64,000 nt of DNA from an uncultured Lachnospira sp. (lineage in GTDB: Bacteria; Bacillota; Clostridia; Lachnospirales; Lachnospiraceae), in the NCBI GenBank assembly GCA_934343805.1, contig CAKRIN010000005.1:47577-111576 (forward strand), written 5' to 3'. Shown piece by piece: positions 26,976-34,643 of the stretch. Below the pieces are notes generated by a model, which was not told the origin of the DNA, ran no database searches, and saw nothing but the letters and a program-made list of their open reading frames with translations. Positions within the stretch are counted from its first letter, which is position 1. The number at the start of each line of letters is the position of its first letter. A program made the position numbers and the translations under genes.

Positions 26976-27746
26976 ATGACAGTTAAATGTAACAAATGTA
27001 AAGAAGAAATCAACAAAGAGGATTTGGAGAAGAACTACTATATATGTCCGTTATGCGGGAAGTTAAACCGTATGCCTGCAAAGAACAGACTTCAGATGCT
27101 TACAGAAAAGTTTGATGTGATGTTTAATGACCAGGAATTTACAGATCCTATTGATTTCCCTTCATACAAGGAAAAGTATGAGTCTGCCAGAGAAAAGAGC
27201 GGCGAGACAGAGGGTGTTGTATGCGGCAGAGGAACTATCGGCGGACAGGATACATGCATATTCATTATGGAGCCTAACTTCATGATGGGTTCTATGGGAA
27301 CAGTTGTTGGAGACAGAATTACGGCACTTTTTGAATATGCTACAAAGCACAGACTTCCAGTTATCGGATATACAGTTTCAGGGGGTGCGAGAATGCAGGA
27401 GGGCGCATTGTCACTTATGCAGATGGCAAAGGTTTCAGCAGCAGCCAAGAGACACAGTGATGCAGGACTTTTATATGTTGTATGCACAACAGACCCAACA
27501 ATGGGCGGCGCTACAGCTAGCTTTGCAATGCTTGGAGATATAATCATATCTGAACCGGGTGCAATGATTGGATTTGCTGGAAAGCGAGTTGTAGAGCAGG
27601 TTACAGGTGAAGTGCTTCCGGATAATTTCCAGAGCGCAGAGTTCCAGTTAAAGAACGGATTCATAGATAATATCGTACCAAGACAGGAACAGAAAGCATA
27701 TCTTGCTAACATTCTTGCAATACATGCAGAAACAGTAAGTGCATAA
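26976..27746 (+). CDS. accD: Acetyl-CoA carboxylase carboxyltransferase, beta subunit
   Basis: 256 residues. N-terminal zinc ribbon with Cys5, Cys8, Cys24 and Cys27, then a crotonase-like carboxyltransferase domain (YTVSGGARMQEGALSLMQMA, PTMGGATASFAMLGD). Together with AccA it transfers carboxyl from biotin to acetyl-CoA, making the malonyl-CoA that FabD uses. The biotin carboxylase and biotin carrier are not in this window. Confidence 0.92.
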   Translation: MTVKCNKCKEEINKEDLEKNYYICPLCGKLNRMPAKNRLQMLTEKFDVMFNDQEFTDPIDFPSYKEKYESAREKSGETEGVVCGRGTIGGQDTCIFIMEPNFMMGSMGTVVGDRITALFEYATKHRLPVIGYTVSGGARMQEGALSLMQMAKVSAAAKRHSDAGLLYVVCTTDPTMGGATASFAMLGDIIISEPGAMIGFAGKRVVEQVTGEVLPDNFQSAEFQLKNGFIDNIVPRQEQKAYLANILAIHAETVSA

Positions 27747-27782
27747 CAGTATTGCTTTGCAATATAAGGAGAAAGATTAATC

Positions 27783-28691
27783 ATGGCAAACGAGAATTTA
27801 AGTGTTTATGACAGAATCTGCCGTACAAGAAAGAGCGGCAGAGCAACTGCATCAGATTATATAAATGCTACAATAACTGATTTTGTAGAACTTCACGGTG
27901 ACAGATGCTTTGCAGACGACCATGCCATTGTTGGAGGTATTGGACGACTTAACGGAAAGCCTGTAACTGTAATTGGAATTGAAAAAGGAAGAGATTTAAA
28001 CGAAAGACTTTTAAGAAATTTCGGCTGCGTTCTTCCAGAAGGATACAGAAAAGCATTAAGACTTATCAAGCAGGCTGAAAAGTTCCACAGACCTGTTATC
28101 TGCTTTGTTGATACACAGGGTGCTAACTGCGGTAAGGGCGCAGAAGAAAGAGGACAGGGACAGGCAATTGCCAACAACCTGTACGAGCTTACAGATGTTA
28201 AGACACCTATTATATCAGTAATGATTGGTGAAGGCGGAAGCGGCGGCGCACTTGCACTTGCTGTTGCTGATGAGGTATGGATGCTAGAAAATGCATATTA
28301 TTCGGTAATCACACCTGAGTCATGTGCAAGTATTCTTTTCAAAGACCCTAAGAGAGCGCCAGAGGCAGCAGAACATCTTAAGCTTACAGCTGCTGATCTT
28401 AATAAAATGGGTATCGTAGAAAAGGTTGTTGAAGAACCAGAAGATTTTTCAGAAGAGAAAGAAACAGCACATTTTATGAAAAAGCTTGCTGACGACCTTT
28501 CCAAAGAAGTAAAGAAGTTAGAGAAGAAGCCAGTTGATAAGCTTCTTGATGACAGATATGAGAAATATAGAAAAATAGGCCGTTACAGTGAATACAGTGA
28601 GGCAGTAGGAGAGGTTCCTGGTGCAGCACAGTTACTTGGTGCATCACAGTTTCCTGCAAGAAAGAGAAGAGGATTATTTGGACGTGGCTAA
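27783..28691 (+). CDS. accA: Acetyl-CoA carboxylase carboxyltransferase, alpha subunit
   Basis: 302 residues. ELHGDRCFADDHAIVGGIG and MIGEGGSGGALALAVADEV are typical. Follows accD by 36 bases with AGGAGAAAG before the ATG. The last bases of the gene (28684-28691) overlap the start of the flavodoxin-fold reductase, so translation is probably coupled. Confidence 0.92.
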   Translation: MANENLSVYDRICRTRKSGRATASDYINATITDFVELHGDRCFADDHAIVGGIGRLNGKPVTVIGIEKGRDLNERLLRNFGCVLPEGYRKALRLIKQAEKFHRPVICFVDTQGANCGKGAEERGQGQAIANNLYELTDVKTPIISVMIGEGGSGGALALAVADEVWMLENAYYSVITPESCASILFKDPKRAPEAAEHLKLTAADLNKMGIVEKVVEEPEDFSEEKETAHFMKKLADDLSKEVKKLEKKPVDKLLDDRYEKYRKIGRYSEYSEAVGEVPGAAQLLGASQFPARKRRGLFGRG

Positions 28692-29406
28692 GATATTAGT
28701 TTTAAATGGAAGTCCACATAAGAGCGCCAGCACTACAATGGCAGTAACCAACGCATTTGTAAAGGGAATGTGCGAAGGTGGTGAATACGAGTCGGAGATA
28801 ATTAATATCTCCGACTTAAATGTTACTTCATGCATGGGCTGCCTTTCATGCTGGGCAAGGACTGAGGGCGAGTGTGTTATCAAAAATGATGACATGCCGG
28901 CAGTTAAGAAAAAAATTGAAGAAGCAGACATTATAATTGAAAGTTATCCGTTGTATTTCTTCGGTATGCCGGGACAGATGAAGCTTTTTACAGACAGACT
29001 GTTAAGCATGATGTGTACTTACAGGGGACAGAAGCCGCCTGAAAATGGCGAGTCATTTCACGGAATAAGAAATCCGAAGCCGGGACAGAAGCTGGTTCTT
29101 ATATCAGGATGTGCTTATTCGGAGTCAGAGTCAGTCTATGACTCACTTCTTAAGGAATATGAGTGTATATGTGGCAAGGACGGATTTACCCCGGTTCTAT
29201 GTCCACAGTTAAAGACATTAGTTGAACTGGGTGCAAGTTCAAGACTTGACAGATATTTATCAAAGTATGAGGCGGCTGGAAAAGAGTTTGCTATGACAAA
29301 GCATTTGTCAGAGGAAACAAAGCAGAAGCTGTCCAAAGCTCCATTTTCAGAGGCAGTGTATAAGAATCTGCTTGATAATTTCTGGAGGGAGCAGAAGGAG
29401 AATTAG
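28684..29406 (+). CDS. Flavodoxin-fold NAD(P)H-dependent FMN reductase/iron-sulfur flavoprotein type
   Basis: About 240 residues. ILVLNGSPHKSASTTMAV is the phosphate-binding loop of FMN-reductase-like flavodoxins, and SCMGCLSCWARTEGEC holds the cysteine cluster common in this group. The frame is open well into accA; the likely start is GTG 28684, or TTG 28678, both after AAGAGG. Its place between accA and plsX is unusual. It might supply reducing power, or even act in enoyl reduction since no FabK/FabI is seen; this is speculation. Otherwise it is a generic quinone or FMN reductase. Confidence 0.7.
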   Translation: MAKILVLNGSPHKSASTTMAVTNAFVKGMCEGGEYESEIINISDLNVTSCMGCLSCWARTEGECVIKNDDMPAVKKKIEEADIIIESYPLYFFGMPGQMKLFTDRLLSMMCTYRGQKPPENGESFHGIRNPKPGQKLVLISGCAYSESESVYDSLLKEYECICGKDGFTPVLCPQLKTLVELGASSRLDRYLSKYEAAGKEFAMTKHLSEETKQKLSKAPFSEAVYKNLLDNFWREQKEN

Positions 29407-29411
29407 AATTA

Positions 29412-30401
29412 ATGATAAAGATAGTTGTAGATTTGCTTGGCGCTGACAAGCCACAGACAGAACTGGTTTCAGGCGCAATCAGAGCAATCAATGAGAATAA
29501 AGATTTATATGTGTATCTGATGGGAAGGAAGGCCGAGCTTGAGGATTTCCTTGCCAATGTAACTTATGATGAATCGCAGCTTGAGATAGTGGACTGCACA
29601 CAGGAGATAACGAATTATGATGACCCGGTTGACGCTTACCACGATAAGACCGATTCGTCATTAATCAAGGGACTAAAAATGTGCCGTATGAATGAGGATA
29701 TTGGCGGATTCGTGACATGTGGTGCAACAGGAGTTGTGCTTATAAGTTCTATCCTTATACTTGGCAAGTTAAATGCGACAAGACCGGCACTTTCAGTAGT
29801 GCTTAATGGTCGCAATGATAAGCCATTCTGTATAGTTGACTGCGGTGCTAATATTGACTGCAAGGCAGACCGTTTTGTCGATTTTGCAAGACTTGGTGTA
29901 GCTTACATGAAGACACTTGGAATCGAGAAGCCGACAGTTGCCACGCTTTCCAACGGAATTGAAGCTGGAAAGGGAAGTGATGTTATTAAGGAAGCGCATG
30001 AGCTTTTAGAAAAATGCGGTTTTAATTTCACAGGTAATATTGAAGGAAAAGAAGTATTAGATGGCAATGCTGATGTTGTTGTATGTGATGGATTTGCAGG
30101 AAATGTTCTTCTTAAATCAATTGAGGGAACAGCTAAGGTTGTATTTGATGACATAAGAAGAGCAGCAGCAGGTGCAACGGACGCCGAAAAGGCACAGCTT
30201 GAGGCACTTGTCAGCAGACTTGAGCCTAAGTTTGATTACAACAATGAAGGCGGAGCAATTCTTCTTGGAGTTAAGAAACCGGTTGTTAAGGGACATGGAG
30301 CGGCAACGGACAAAACAGTGTATAATACCGTCAAGATTGCTTATGGACTTGCAAAGAATAATCTTGTTGAGAAGATAAGCGAGGAATTTAAGAAAAAGTA
30401 A
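29412..30401 (+). CDS. plsX: Phosphate acyltransferase
   Basis: 329 residues. VVDLLGADKPQTELVSGAI replaces the usual D-x-M-G-G-D start; CDGFAGNVLLKSIEG and the C-terminal ILLGVKKPVVKGHG match PlsX. The enzyme turns acyl-ACP into acyl-phosphate for glycerolipid synthesis, which links this cluster to membrane lipids. Starts 5 bases after the reductase stop. The altered N-terminal motif is slightly unusual for the family. Confidence 0.85.
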   Translation: MIKIVVDLLGADKPQTELVSGAIRAINENKDLYVYLMGRKAELEDFLANVTYDESQLEIVDCTQEITNYDDPVDAYHDKTDSSLIKGLKMCRMNEDIGGFVTCGATGVVLISSILILGKLNATRPALSVVLNGRNDKPFCIVDCGANIDCKADRFVDFARLGVAYMKTLGIEKPTVATLSNGIEAGKGSDVIKEAHELLEKCGFNFTGNIEGKEVLDGNADVVVCDGFAGNVLLKSIEGTAKVVFDDIRRAAAGATDAEKAQLEALVSRLEPKFDYNNEGGAILLGVKKPVVKGHGAATDKTVYNTVKIAYGLAKNNLVEKISEEFKKK

Positions 30402-30423
30402 CATCCATTGAGGTGATTGAATA

Positions 30424-31197
30424 ATGCAAAGAGAGAAAAACAACAATTTTATTCTTGATTTCACAGGTGTATATGATGATGAATTTGCTAAGAAAAAAAC
30501 ATCACTTACATGGATAGACTGCACTGATATTACAGGGTGTGATATGTATGTATCAGACGAAGCTGAAAAACAGATAGGTGAAAGAGTTGATTCTGTTGGA
30601 ATTCATGGAATACATTTTCTTGATTCGGGTAACTACCATTATGTTACTAAGATAATGACTGACAGAATTAAGGAACCGTTTTCTTTAGTTGTATTTGATC
30701 ACCATACCGATATGCAAAAACCTATGATTGAAGGATTAACAAGCTGCGGAGACTGGGCAGGAAAGGTGATTAAAGACAATCCGTATATTTGCCAGCTTAT
30801 TCTGGTGGGACCAGAGAAGAAAGATATTAATGCGATTGGGTTAAGAAGTAATAAACTTATAACATATTCAGCACAGGAGATAAGAGCCGGAGCAATAGAA
30901 TCTAAAACAAACCAGATTGATTTATCAGTTCCTGTATACATATCTATTGATAAGGATGTTCTTGATAAAAGCATAAGTGAAACCAATTGGAGTCAGGGAC
31001 ATATGAAGCTTGATACATTAGAGCATATGCTTGGGATAATTATAAGAAACCAGAAGGTTTTAGGTATTGATATATGTGGAGAATGTGATACAGATATGCC
31101 GCTTCCTGAATATATGGAAGATGAGGAAAAGAACGGAGAACTTAATAAAGAATTATATAATTTTCTTTTGAAACGACTGAAAAAATATAGTTTATAA
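30424..31197 (+). CDS. Arginase/agmatinase-family ureohydrolase
   Basis: 257 residues. FDHHTDMQ and ISIDKDVLD supply the aspartates and histidine of the two-manganese site found in arginases, agmatinases and formiminoglutamases. The substrate loop is not diagnostic. GAGGTGA lies before the ATG, 22 bases after plsX, and a strong terminator follows, so it is the last gene of the operon. A link between an amidine or guanidine hydrolase and lipid synthesis is not expected. Confidence 0.8.
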   Translation: MQREKNNNFILDFTGVYDDEFAKKKTSLTWIDCTDITGCDMYVSDEAEKQIGERVDSVGIHGIHFLDSGNYHYVTKIMTDRIKEPFSLVVFDHHTDMQKPMIEGLTSCGDWAGKVIKDNPYICQLILVGPEKKDINAIGLRSNKLITYSAQEIRAGAIESKTNQIDLSVPVYISIDKDVLDKSISETNWSQGHMKLDTLEHMLGIIIRNQKVLGIDICGECDTDMPLPEYMEDEEKNGELNKELYNFLLKRLKKYSL

Positions 31198-31206
31198 ATA
31201 TTTTAT

Positions 31207-31247
31207 AATTCCGCAATCCCATGTAAATACTGGGGTTGCGGAATTTT
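31207..31247 (+). terminator. Terminator ending the acyl-assembly operon
   Basis: 14-bp stem (31207-31220 with 31232-31245, one G-U pair at most) and T run. Confidence 0.9.
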
Positions 31248-31268
31248 TTAATTGGAAAATAAAAATAA

Positions 31269-31295
31269 TTAGCACTCACCTCTTGACAGTGCTAA
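31269..31295. promoter_or_regulatory. CIRCE operator (HrcA site)
   Basis: TTAGCACTC, nine bases, CAGTGCTAA. It matches the CIRCE consensus (TTAGCACTC-N9-GAGTGCTAA) with one mismatch. It overlaps the -35 box of the Hsp20 promoter, so HrcA should repress it at normal temperature. Confidence 0.92.
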
Positions 31296-31311
31296 TAAAA
31301 AGGTATATAAC
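31283..31311 (+). promoter_or_regulatory. Promoter of the hsp20 gene
   Basis: TTGACA (31283-31288), 17-bp spacer, TATAAC (31306-31311). The -35 lies inside the CIRCE element. The leader of about 125 bases can form a GGAACC/GGTTCC-closed hairpin with an inner GAGGTAC/GTACCT stem. Confidence 0.8.
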
Positions 31312-31443
31312 ATAGCCAAGAACAAAGGAAGGGAACCAAAAGAGGTACGAAATTAAAGAAAGTACCTGATGGCTACTGAAACATCCCGGTTCCAAAGAAA
31401 CAAGGTAACAAGATAATGATATATATTAAAGGAGGAATGACTT

Positions 31444-31884
31444 ATGTTGATGCCTAGTATTTTTGGAGAGAATTTATTTAATGATGATTGGATGGACTTC
31501 GGATTTCCTGAAGTTGACAAGGCTTTATATGGTAAGCATGCAGGCAATGTAATGAAGACTGATGTTAAGGAAACTGACACAGGTTATGAAGTTGATATTG
31601 ATCTTCCAGGATTTAAGAAAGATGAAATCAATGCACAGCTTGATAACGGTTACCTTACAATAAGTGCTGCTAAGGGACTTGATAAGGATGAAAAGGATAA
31701 GAAAGGTAAATACATCCGTAAGGAAAGATATGCTGGTGCTATGAGCCGTAGCTTCTATGTAGGTGAAGGTATCACACAGGAAGATATCAAGGCTAAGTAT
31801 GAAGATGGTATCTTAAGACTTTCAGTTCCTAAGAAAGAAGCTAAAGCAGTTGAGAATAAGAAGTACATTGCTATTGAAGGCTAA
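31444..31884 (+). CDS. Small heat-shock protein (Hsp20/alpha-crystallin)
   Basis: 146 residues. The alpha-crystallin domain runs from about residue 38 (MKTDVKETDTGYEVDIDLPG) to the C-terminus with GILRLSVPKK; the ending KYIAIEG is the family tail. It holds unfolding proteins in a refoldable state. AGGAGGA precedes the ATG; a second in-frame ATG follows two codons later. CIRCE control is direct from the sequence. Confidence 0.95.
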   Translation: MLMPSIFGENLFNDDWMDFGFPEVDKALYGKHAGNVMKTDVKETDTGYEVDIDLPGFKKDEINAQLDNGYLTISAAKGLDKDEKDKKGKYIRKERYAGAMSRSFYVGEGITQEDIKAKYEDGILRLSVPKKEAKAVENKKYIAIEG

Positions 31885-31926
31885 TGACTAATCATTTATT
31901 ATTGAATTAGAAAGGGAGCGATTGTT

Positions 31927-32049
31927 ATGGATAAGAATCCAAAGCATCCATTAAAGAAAAAGAAAGTACATCAGAAGATGAATGTTGCAGACCACAGTGT
32001 CGAGGAACAGGCAGCTTTTGGTAAGCATAAGAAACACACATATGAATAA
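31927..32049 (+). CDS. Small basic protein downstream of Hsp20
   Basis: 40 residues, very rich in Lys and His (MDKNPKHPLKKKKVHQKM, ending KHKKHTYE). AAAGGGAG lies 9 bases before the ATG and a terminator follows the stop. It is not recognised. Its place 42 bases after hsp20, before the terminator, means it should be induced with it. Confidence 0.6.
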   Translation: MDKNPKHPLKKKKVHQKMNVADHSVEEQAAFGKHKKHTYE

Positions 32050-32057
32050 ATGATTTT

Positions 32058-32095
32058 AATCCCGTGGCGGTTGTATGACTGTCGCGGGATTTTTA
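32058..32095 (+). terminator. Terminator of the hsp20 operon
   Basis: 13-bp stem with G-U pairs (32058-32070 with 32080-32092), then a T run. Confidence 0.85.
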
Positions 32096-32205
32096 TTTAA
32101 TCAGCAATTGCTAAATATAAAATTTTAAGAATATATGCCATAGGAAGCCGCGTGTGTGGTATTATAGGAACTGTTTAAAATATGTGGAAAGAAGGCAGGC
32201 GGAAA

Positions 32206-32418
32206 ATGTTTAACAAAGAAGATAACACATATAACGAAATCAGGGAAAAGTCATTATTCCAGTGGCTTGATGAGATGGAAAAGCATGAAGACATAGCGGT
32301 TCGTGGCGGCGTTAAACTGACACGGGAATATATACAGCATTTAAAGGATGAAAATAAGAGGCTTGAAGAGCAGAATAAGCTGAAAAATGAATATCTTAAG
32401 AAGGTTGTTGGAAGATAG
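32206..32418 (+). CDS. Small coiled-coil hypothetical protein
   Basis: About 70 residues (78 if the ATG at 32182 is used). C-terminal half is a charged helix, YIQHLKDENKRLEEQNKLK, suited to a coiled coil. Family not recognised. It precedes the YgjP-like peptidase by 20 bases and may share its transcript. The start choice is uncertain. Confidence 0.55.
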   Translation: MFNKEDNTYNEIREKSLFQWLDEMEKHEDIAVRGGVKLTREYIQHLKDENKRLEEQNKLKNEYLKKVVGR

Positions 32419-32438
32419 AAAATTTACAAGGTAGAATC

Positions 32439-32975
32439 ATGAACATGCAGGTAATAAAATCCAGAAGAAGAACAATAGGAATAGAGGTTCATGCAGATGG
32501 GAAAGTGATAGTAAGAACTCCATTGCGAATGTCATCATCAGAGATTAACCAATTTATAGAAGAACATGAGGAATGGATCAGGCAGAAATTGGATTTTGTC
32601 AGACAGAAATCAGATAACAGACGCGGTACATGTGCACCGGGTATTGAATGTCTGTCGAAGCAGGAACTTGATAATATAAAGGATACATTTGAAAAGAGAG
32701 TACAGTTTTACTGTGATATAATGAACGTGAGCGTTGGAAGAATAACTATCCGTAACCAGAAAACAAGGTGGGGAAGCTGTAGTTCTAAAGGCAATGTGAA
32801 TTTCAACTACCAGTTGTATTATATGCCGCAGGAGCTGATGGATTATGTTATTGTGCATGAGCTTTCTCACAGAAGATATATGAATCATTCAGCAGAATTC
32901 TGGGAAGAGGTTGAAAAATACTGCCCAGAGTATAGAGCATACAGAAAACAGTTAAAGGAATATGAACTTACTTAG
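32439..32975 (+). CDS. YgjP-like (DUF45) zinc metallopeptidase
   Basis: 178 residues. KTRWGSCSSKGNV followed by the zinc motif His140-Glu-Leu-Ser-His144 and a third ligand, His150, are diagnostic of the YgjP/M48-type DUF45 family. Cytoplasmic. The family also occurs with type I restriction genes, but none is present here. Starts after AAGGTAG; the Dabb gene follows 12 bases on. Confidence 0.85.
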   Translation: MNMQVIKSRRRTIGIEVHADGKVIVRTPLRMSSSEINQFIEEHEEWIRQKLDFVRQKSDNRRGTCAPGIECLSKQELDNIKDTFEKRVQFYCDIMNVSVGRITIRNQKTRWGSCSSKGNVNFNYQLYYMPQELMDYVIVHELSHRRYMNHSAEFWEEVEKYCPEYRAYRKQLKEYELT

Positions 32976-32987
32976 AGGAGGCATTTT

Positions 32988-33290
32988 ATGATAAGGCACA
33001 TACTTTTTTGGAAATATACAGATAATATAAAGGCGGAACACAAGGAGGAATGGGCATTACATTTTCTTCAGGATTCAGTTGCAACCATGGACGGCAAGGT
33101 AGATGGACTATTAAAGATTGAGATAGGGCCTAATATGGCAGGTGGTGACTATGACCTTGTATTCTATGCAGAATTCAGGGACGAGGAGTCACTTAAGGCA
33201 TTCAGGGAGCACCCGCTTCATGTTGCGCACAGAGAGCGCTGTAAGGATATAGTTACAGGAAGATTATGTGGAGATGTTAAGGATTATTAA
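32988..33290 (+). CDS. Dabb-family (stress-responsive alpha/beta-barrel) protein
   Basis: 100 residues. MIRHILFWKYTDN and the C-terminal HPLHVAHRERCKDIV fit the dimeric alpha+beta barrel domain. Members range from stress proteins to olivetolic-acid-cyclase-type enzymes; no function can be assigned here. AGAGGAGG precedes the ATG. Confidence 0.8.
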   Translation: MIRHILFWKYTDNIKAEHKEEWALHFLQDSVATMDGKVDGLLKIEIGPNMAGGDYDLVFYAEFRDEESLKAFREHPLHVAHRERCKDIVTGRLCGDVKDY

Positions 33291-33430
33291 TTGTTATAAA
33301 ATAGTACTAGTATAATATATTATTTGAAAATCAGCCTATCAGCACAGGTTGGAAGCAAATAGAAATGTTGCCAAAACTGGTGGGCAAATAGCTGGAGAAG
33401 CAAGAATGAGAATAGAAAAGAGGTATACAT

Positions 33431-33976
33431 ATGGAATTACAGGCAGTAATGGAGAAAAGAAGGAGCATAAGAAATTATAATCCAGAGAGAAAGGTTACTA
33501 AGGAGCAGCTTGAGGAACTTATTAAGGCTGCATCATATGCACCTTCATGGAAGAATCTGCAGACATCAAGATATTACTGCGTTTTATCTGAAAATGCGGT
33601 AAAAGAACTTAGAGAAAAATGTCTTCCGGAATTCAATCAGGCTAATTCAGACGGAGCAGGTGCATATATAGTCACAACATTTGTAAAGGGAATGGTCGGC
33701 TTCGATAAGAATACAGGCAGTCCGGTTAATGAGGCTGGTGACGGCTGGGGCTATTATGACCTTGGTCTGCAGAATGAGAATCTGCTTCTTAAAGCTACTG
33801 AACTGGGACTTGATACTCTGGTGATGGGTATAAGAGACGGTGAGGAGTTAAGAGAATTGCTTAATATTCCAGACAGTGAAAATGTTGTGTCTGTTATTGC
33901 TGTTGGCTACAGGGGACAGGAGCCACCTGAAAGACCTAAGAGAAAAGAGATTGAGGTTGTTGCGAAATTTATATAA
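33431..33976 (+). CDS. Nitroreductase-family protein
   Basis: 181 residues. MEKRRSIRNYNPERKVTKEQ and SYAPSWKNLQTSRYY are the FMN-contact elements; GLDTLVMGIRDGEEL is the C-terminal signature. FMN-dependent NAD(P)H reductase of unknown substrate. AAGAGG lies 8 bases upstream. A promoter-like TATAAT lies near 33310. A second, different nitroreductase is at 47627. Confidence 0.88.
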   Translation: MELQAVMEKRRSIRNYNPERKVTKEQLEELIKAASYAPSWKNLQTSRYYCVLSENAVKELREKCLPEFNQANSDGAGAYIVTTFVKGMVGFDKNTGSPVNEAGDGWGYYDLGLQNENLLLKATELGLDTLVMGIRDGEELRELLNIPDSENVVSVIAVGYRGQEPPERPKRKEIEVVAKFI

Positions 33977-34068
33977 TGATTATAAATCTAGAACTGGAGC
34001 AAGAAAGCTAATAGATAAAATGATGAAAGCAGCACAATACAAGCAGGCAGACTTTGGAGTTATAAATT

Positions 34069-34284
34069 ATGAGCATATTTAAAAAGAAACACACACAATC
34101 CTATGATAAAATGAATAAGAAACCAGTACTAAAGACAAGCATATGCACAGGTGAGCAGGTTGCAGGATTTCAGGATATCCATACTGGTAAGATAGAGGAG
34201 ATAATGCTGATTAAGCAGGCAGCGGATATAGAAACATTTAAACAAATGTATGGAATTGAAGGAGAGATACCAAAGGTTTATTAA
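34069..34284 (+). CDS. Small conserved hypothetical protein
   Basis: 71 residues. Basic N-terminus MSIFKKKHTQSYD, then a compact domain with SICTGEQVAGFQDIHTGK. Starts after TGGAGTT. Not recognised. It precedes another small gene by 24 bases; the two probably form an operon. Confidence 0.6.
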   Translation: MSIFKKKHTQSYDKMNKKPVLKTSICTGEQVAGFQDIHTGKIEEIMLIKQAADIETFKQMYGIEGEIPKVY

Positions 34285-34308
34285 ATATTATACGAGAGGA
34301 GACACACA

Positions 34309-34545
34309 ATGAAAAGCACATTAATAAAAGACACAACTAAATCAGAGAGAATCCAGTTAATAAAGGAGTGGGAAGAAACAGAAGGCTGCGAGAGCAGCGG
34401 AATAGATCTAATGACATATTTTAAAGACTACATTGACGGAGTGAAAGAGATATCAGAAGTCAATGCAGCCTTTAATGCAAGATATGTCTCAGAAATACCA
34501 GACAACGACTCATCAATGAGCTGTGGTATGGGCATGAGAAGATAG
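34309..34545 (+). CDS. Small conserved hypothetical protein
   Basis: 78 residues, helical, with WEETEGCESSGIDLM and a C-terminal SMSCGMGMRR. AGAGGAG lies 6 bases before the ATG. Not recognised; it pairs with the gene just upstream. Confidence 0.6.
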   Translation: MKSTLIKDTTKSERIQLIKEWEETEGCESSGIDLMTYFKDYIDGVKEISEVNAAFNARYVSEIPDNDSSMSCGMGMRR

Positions 34546-34643
34546 AAACAATTGAATCAAGGGAAATTTAATAATATAATAATTGCAGCTATATTTGATA
34601 TAGTGTATAAAATATATGTGAATTTTTAATTGGAAGTGAAAAT

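Noticed and set aside
33876..34082. 68-codon plus-strand frame overlapping the nitroreductase end
   Set aside because: Overlaps the nitroreductase in another frame, lacks a ribosome site and reads as low-complexity Leu/Arg sequence.
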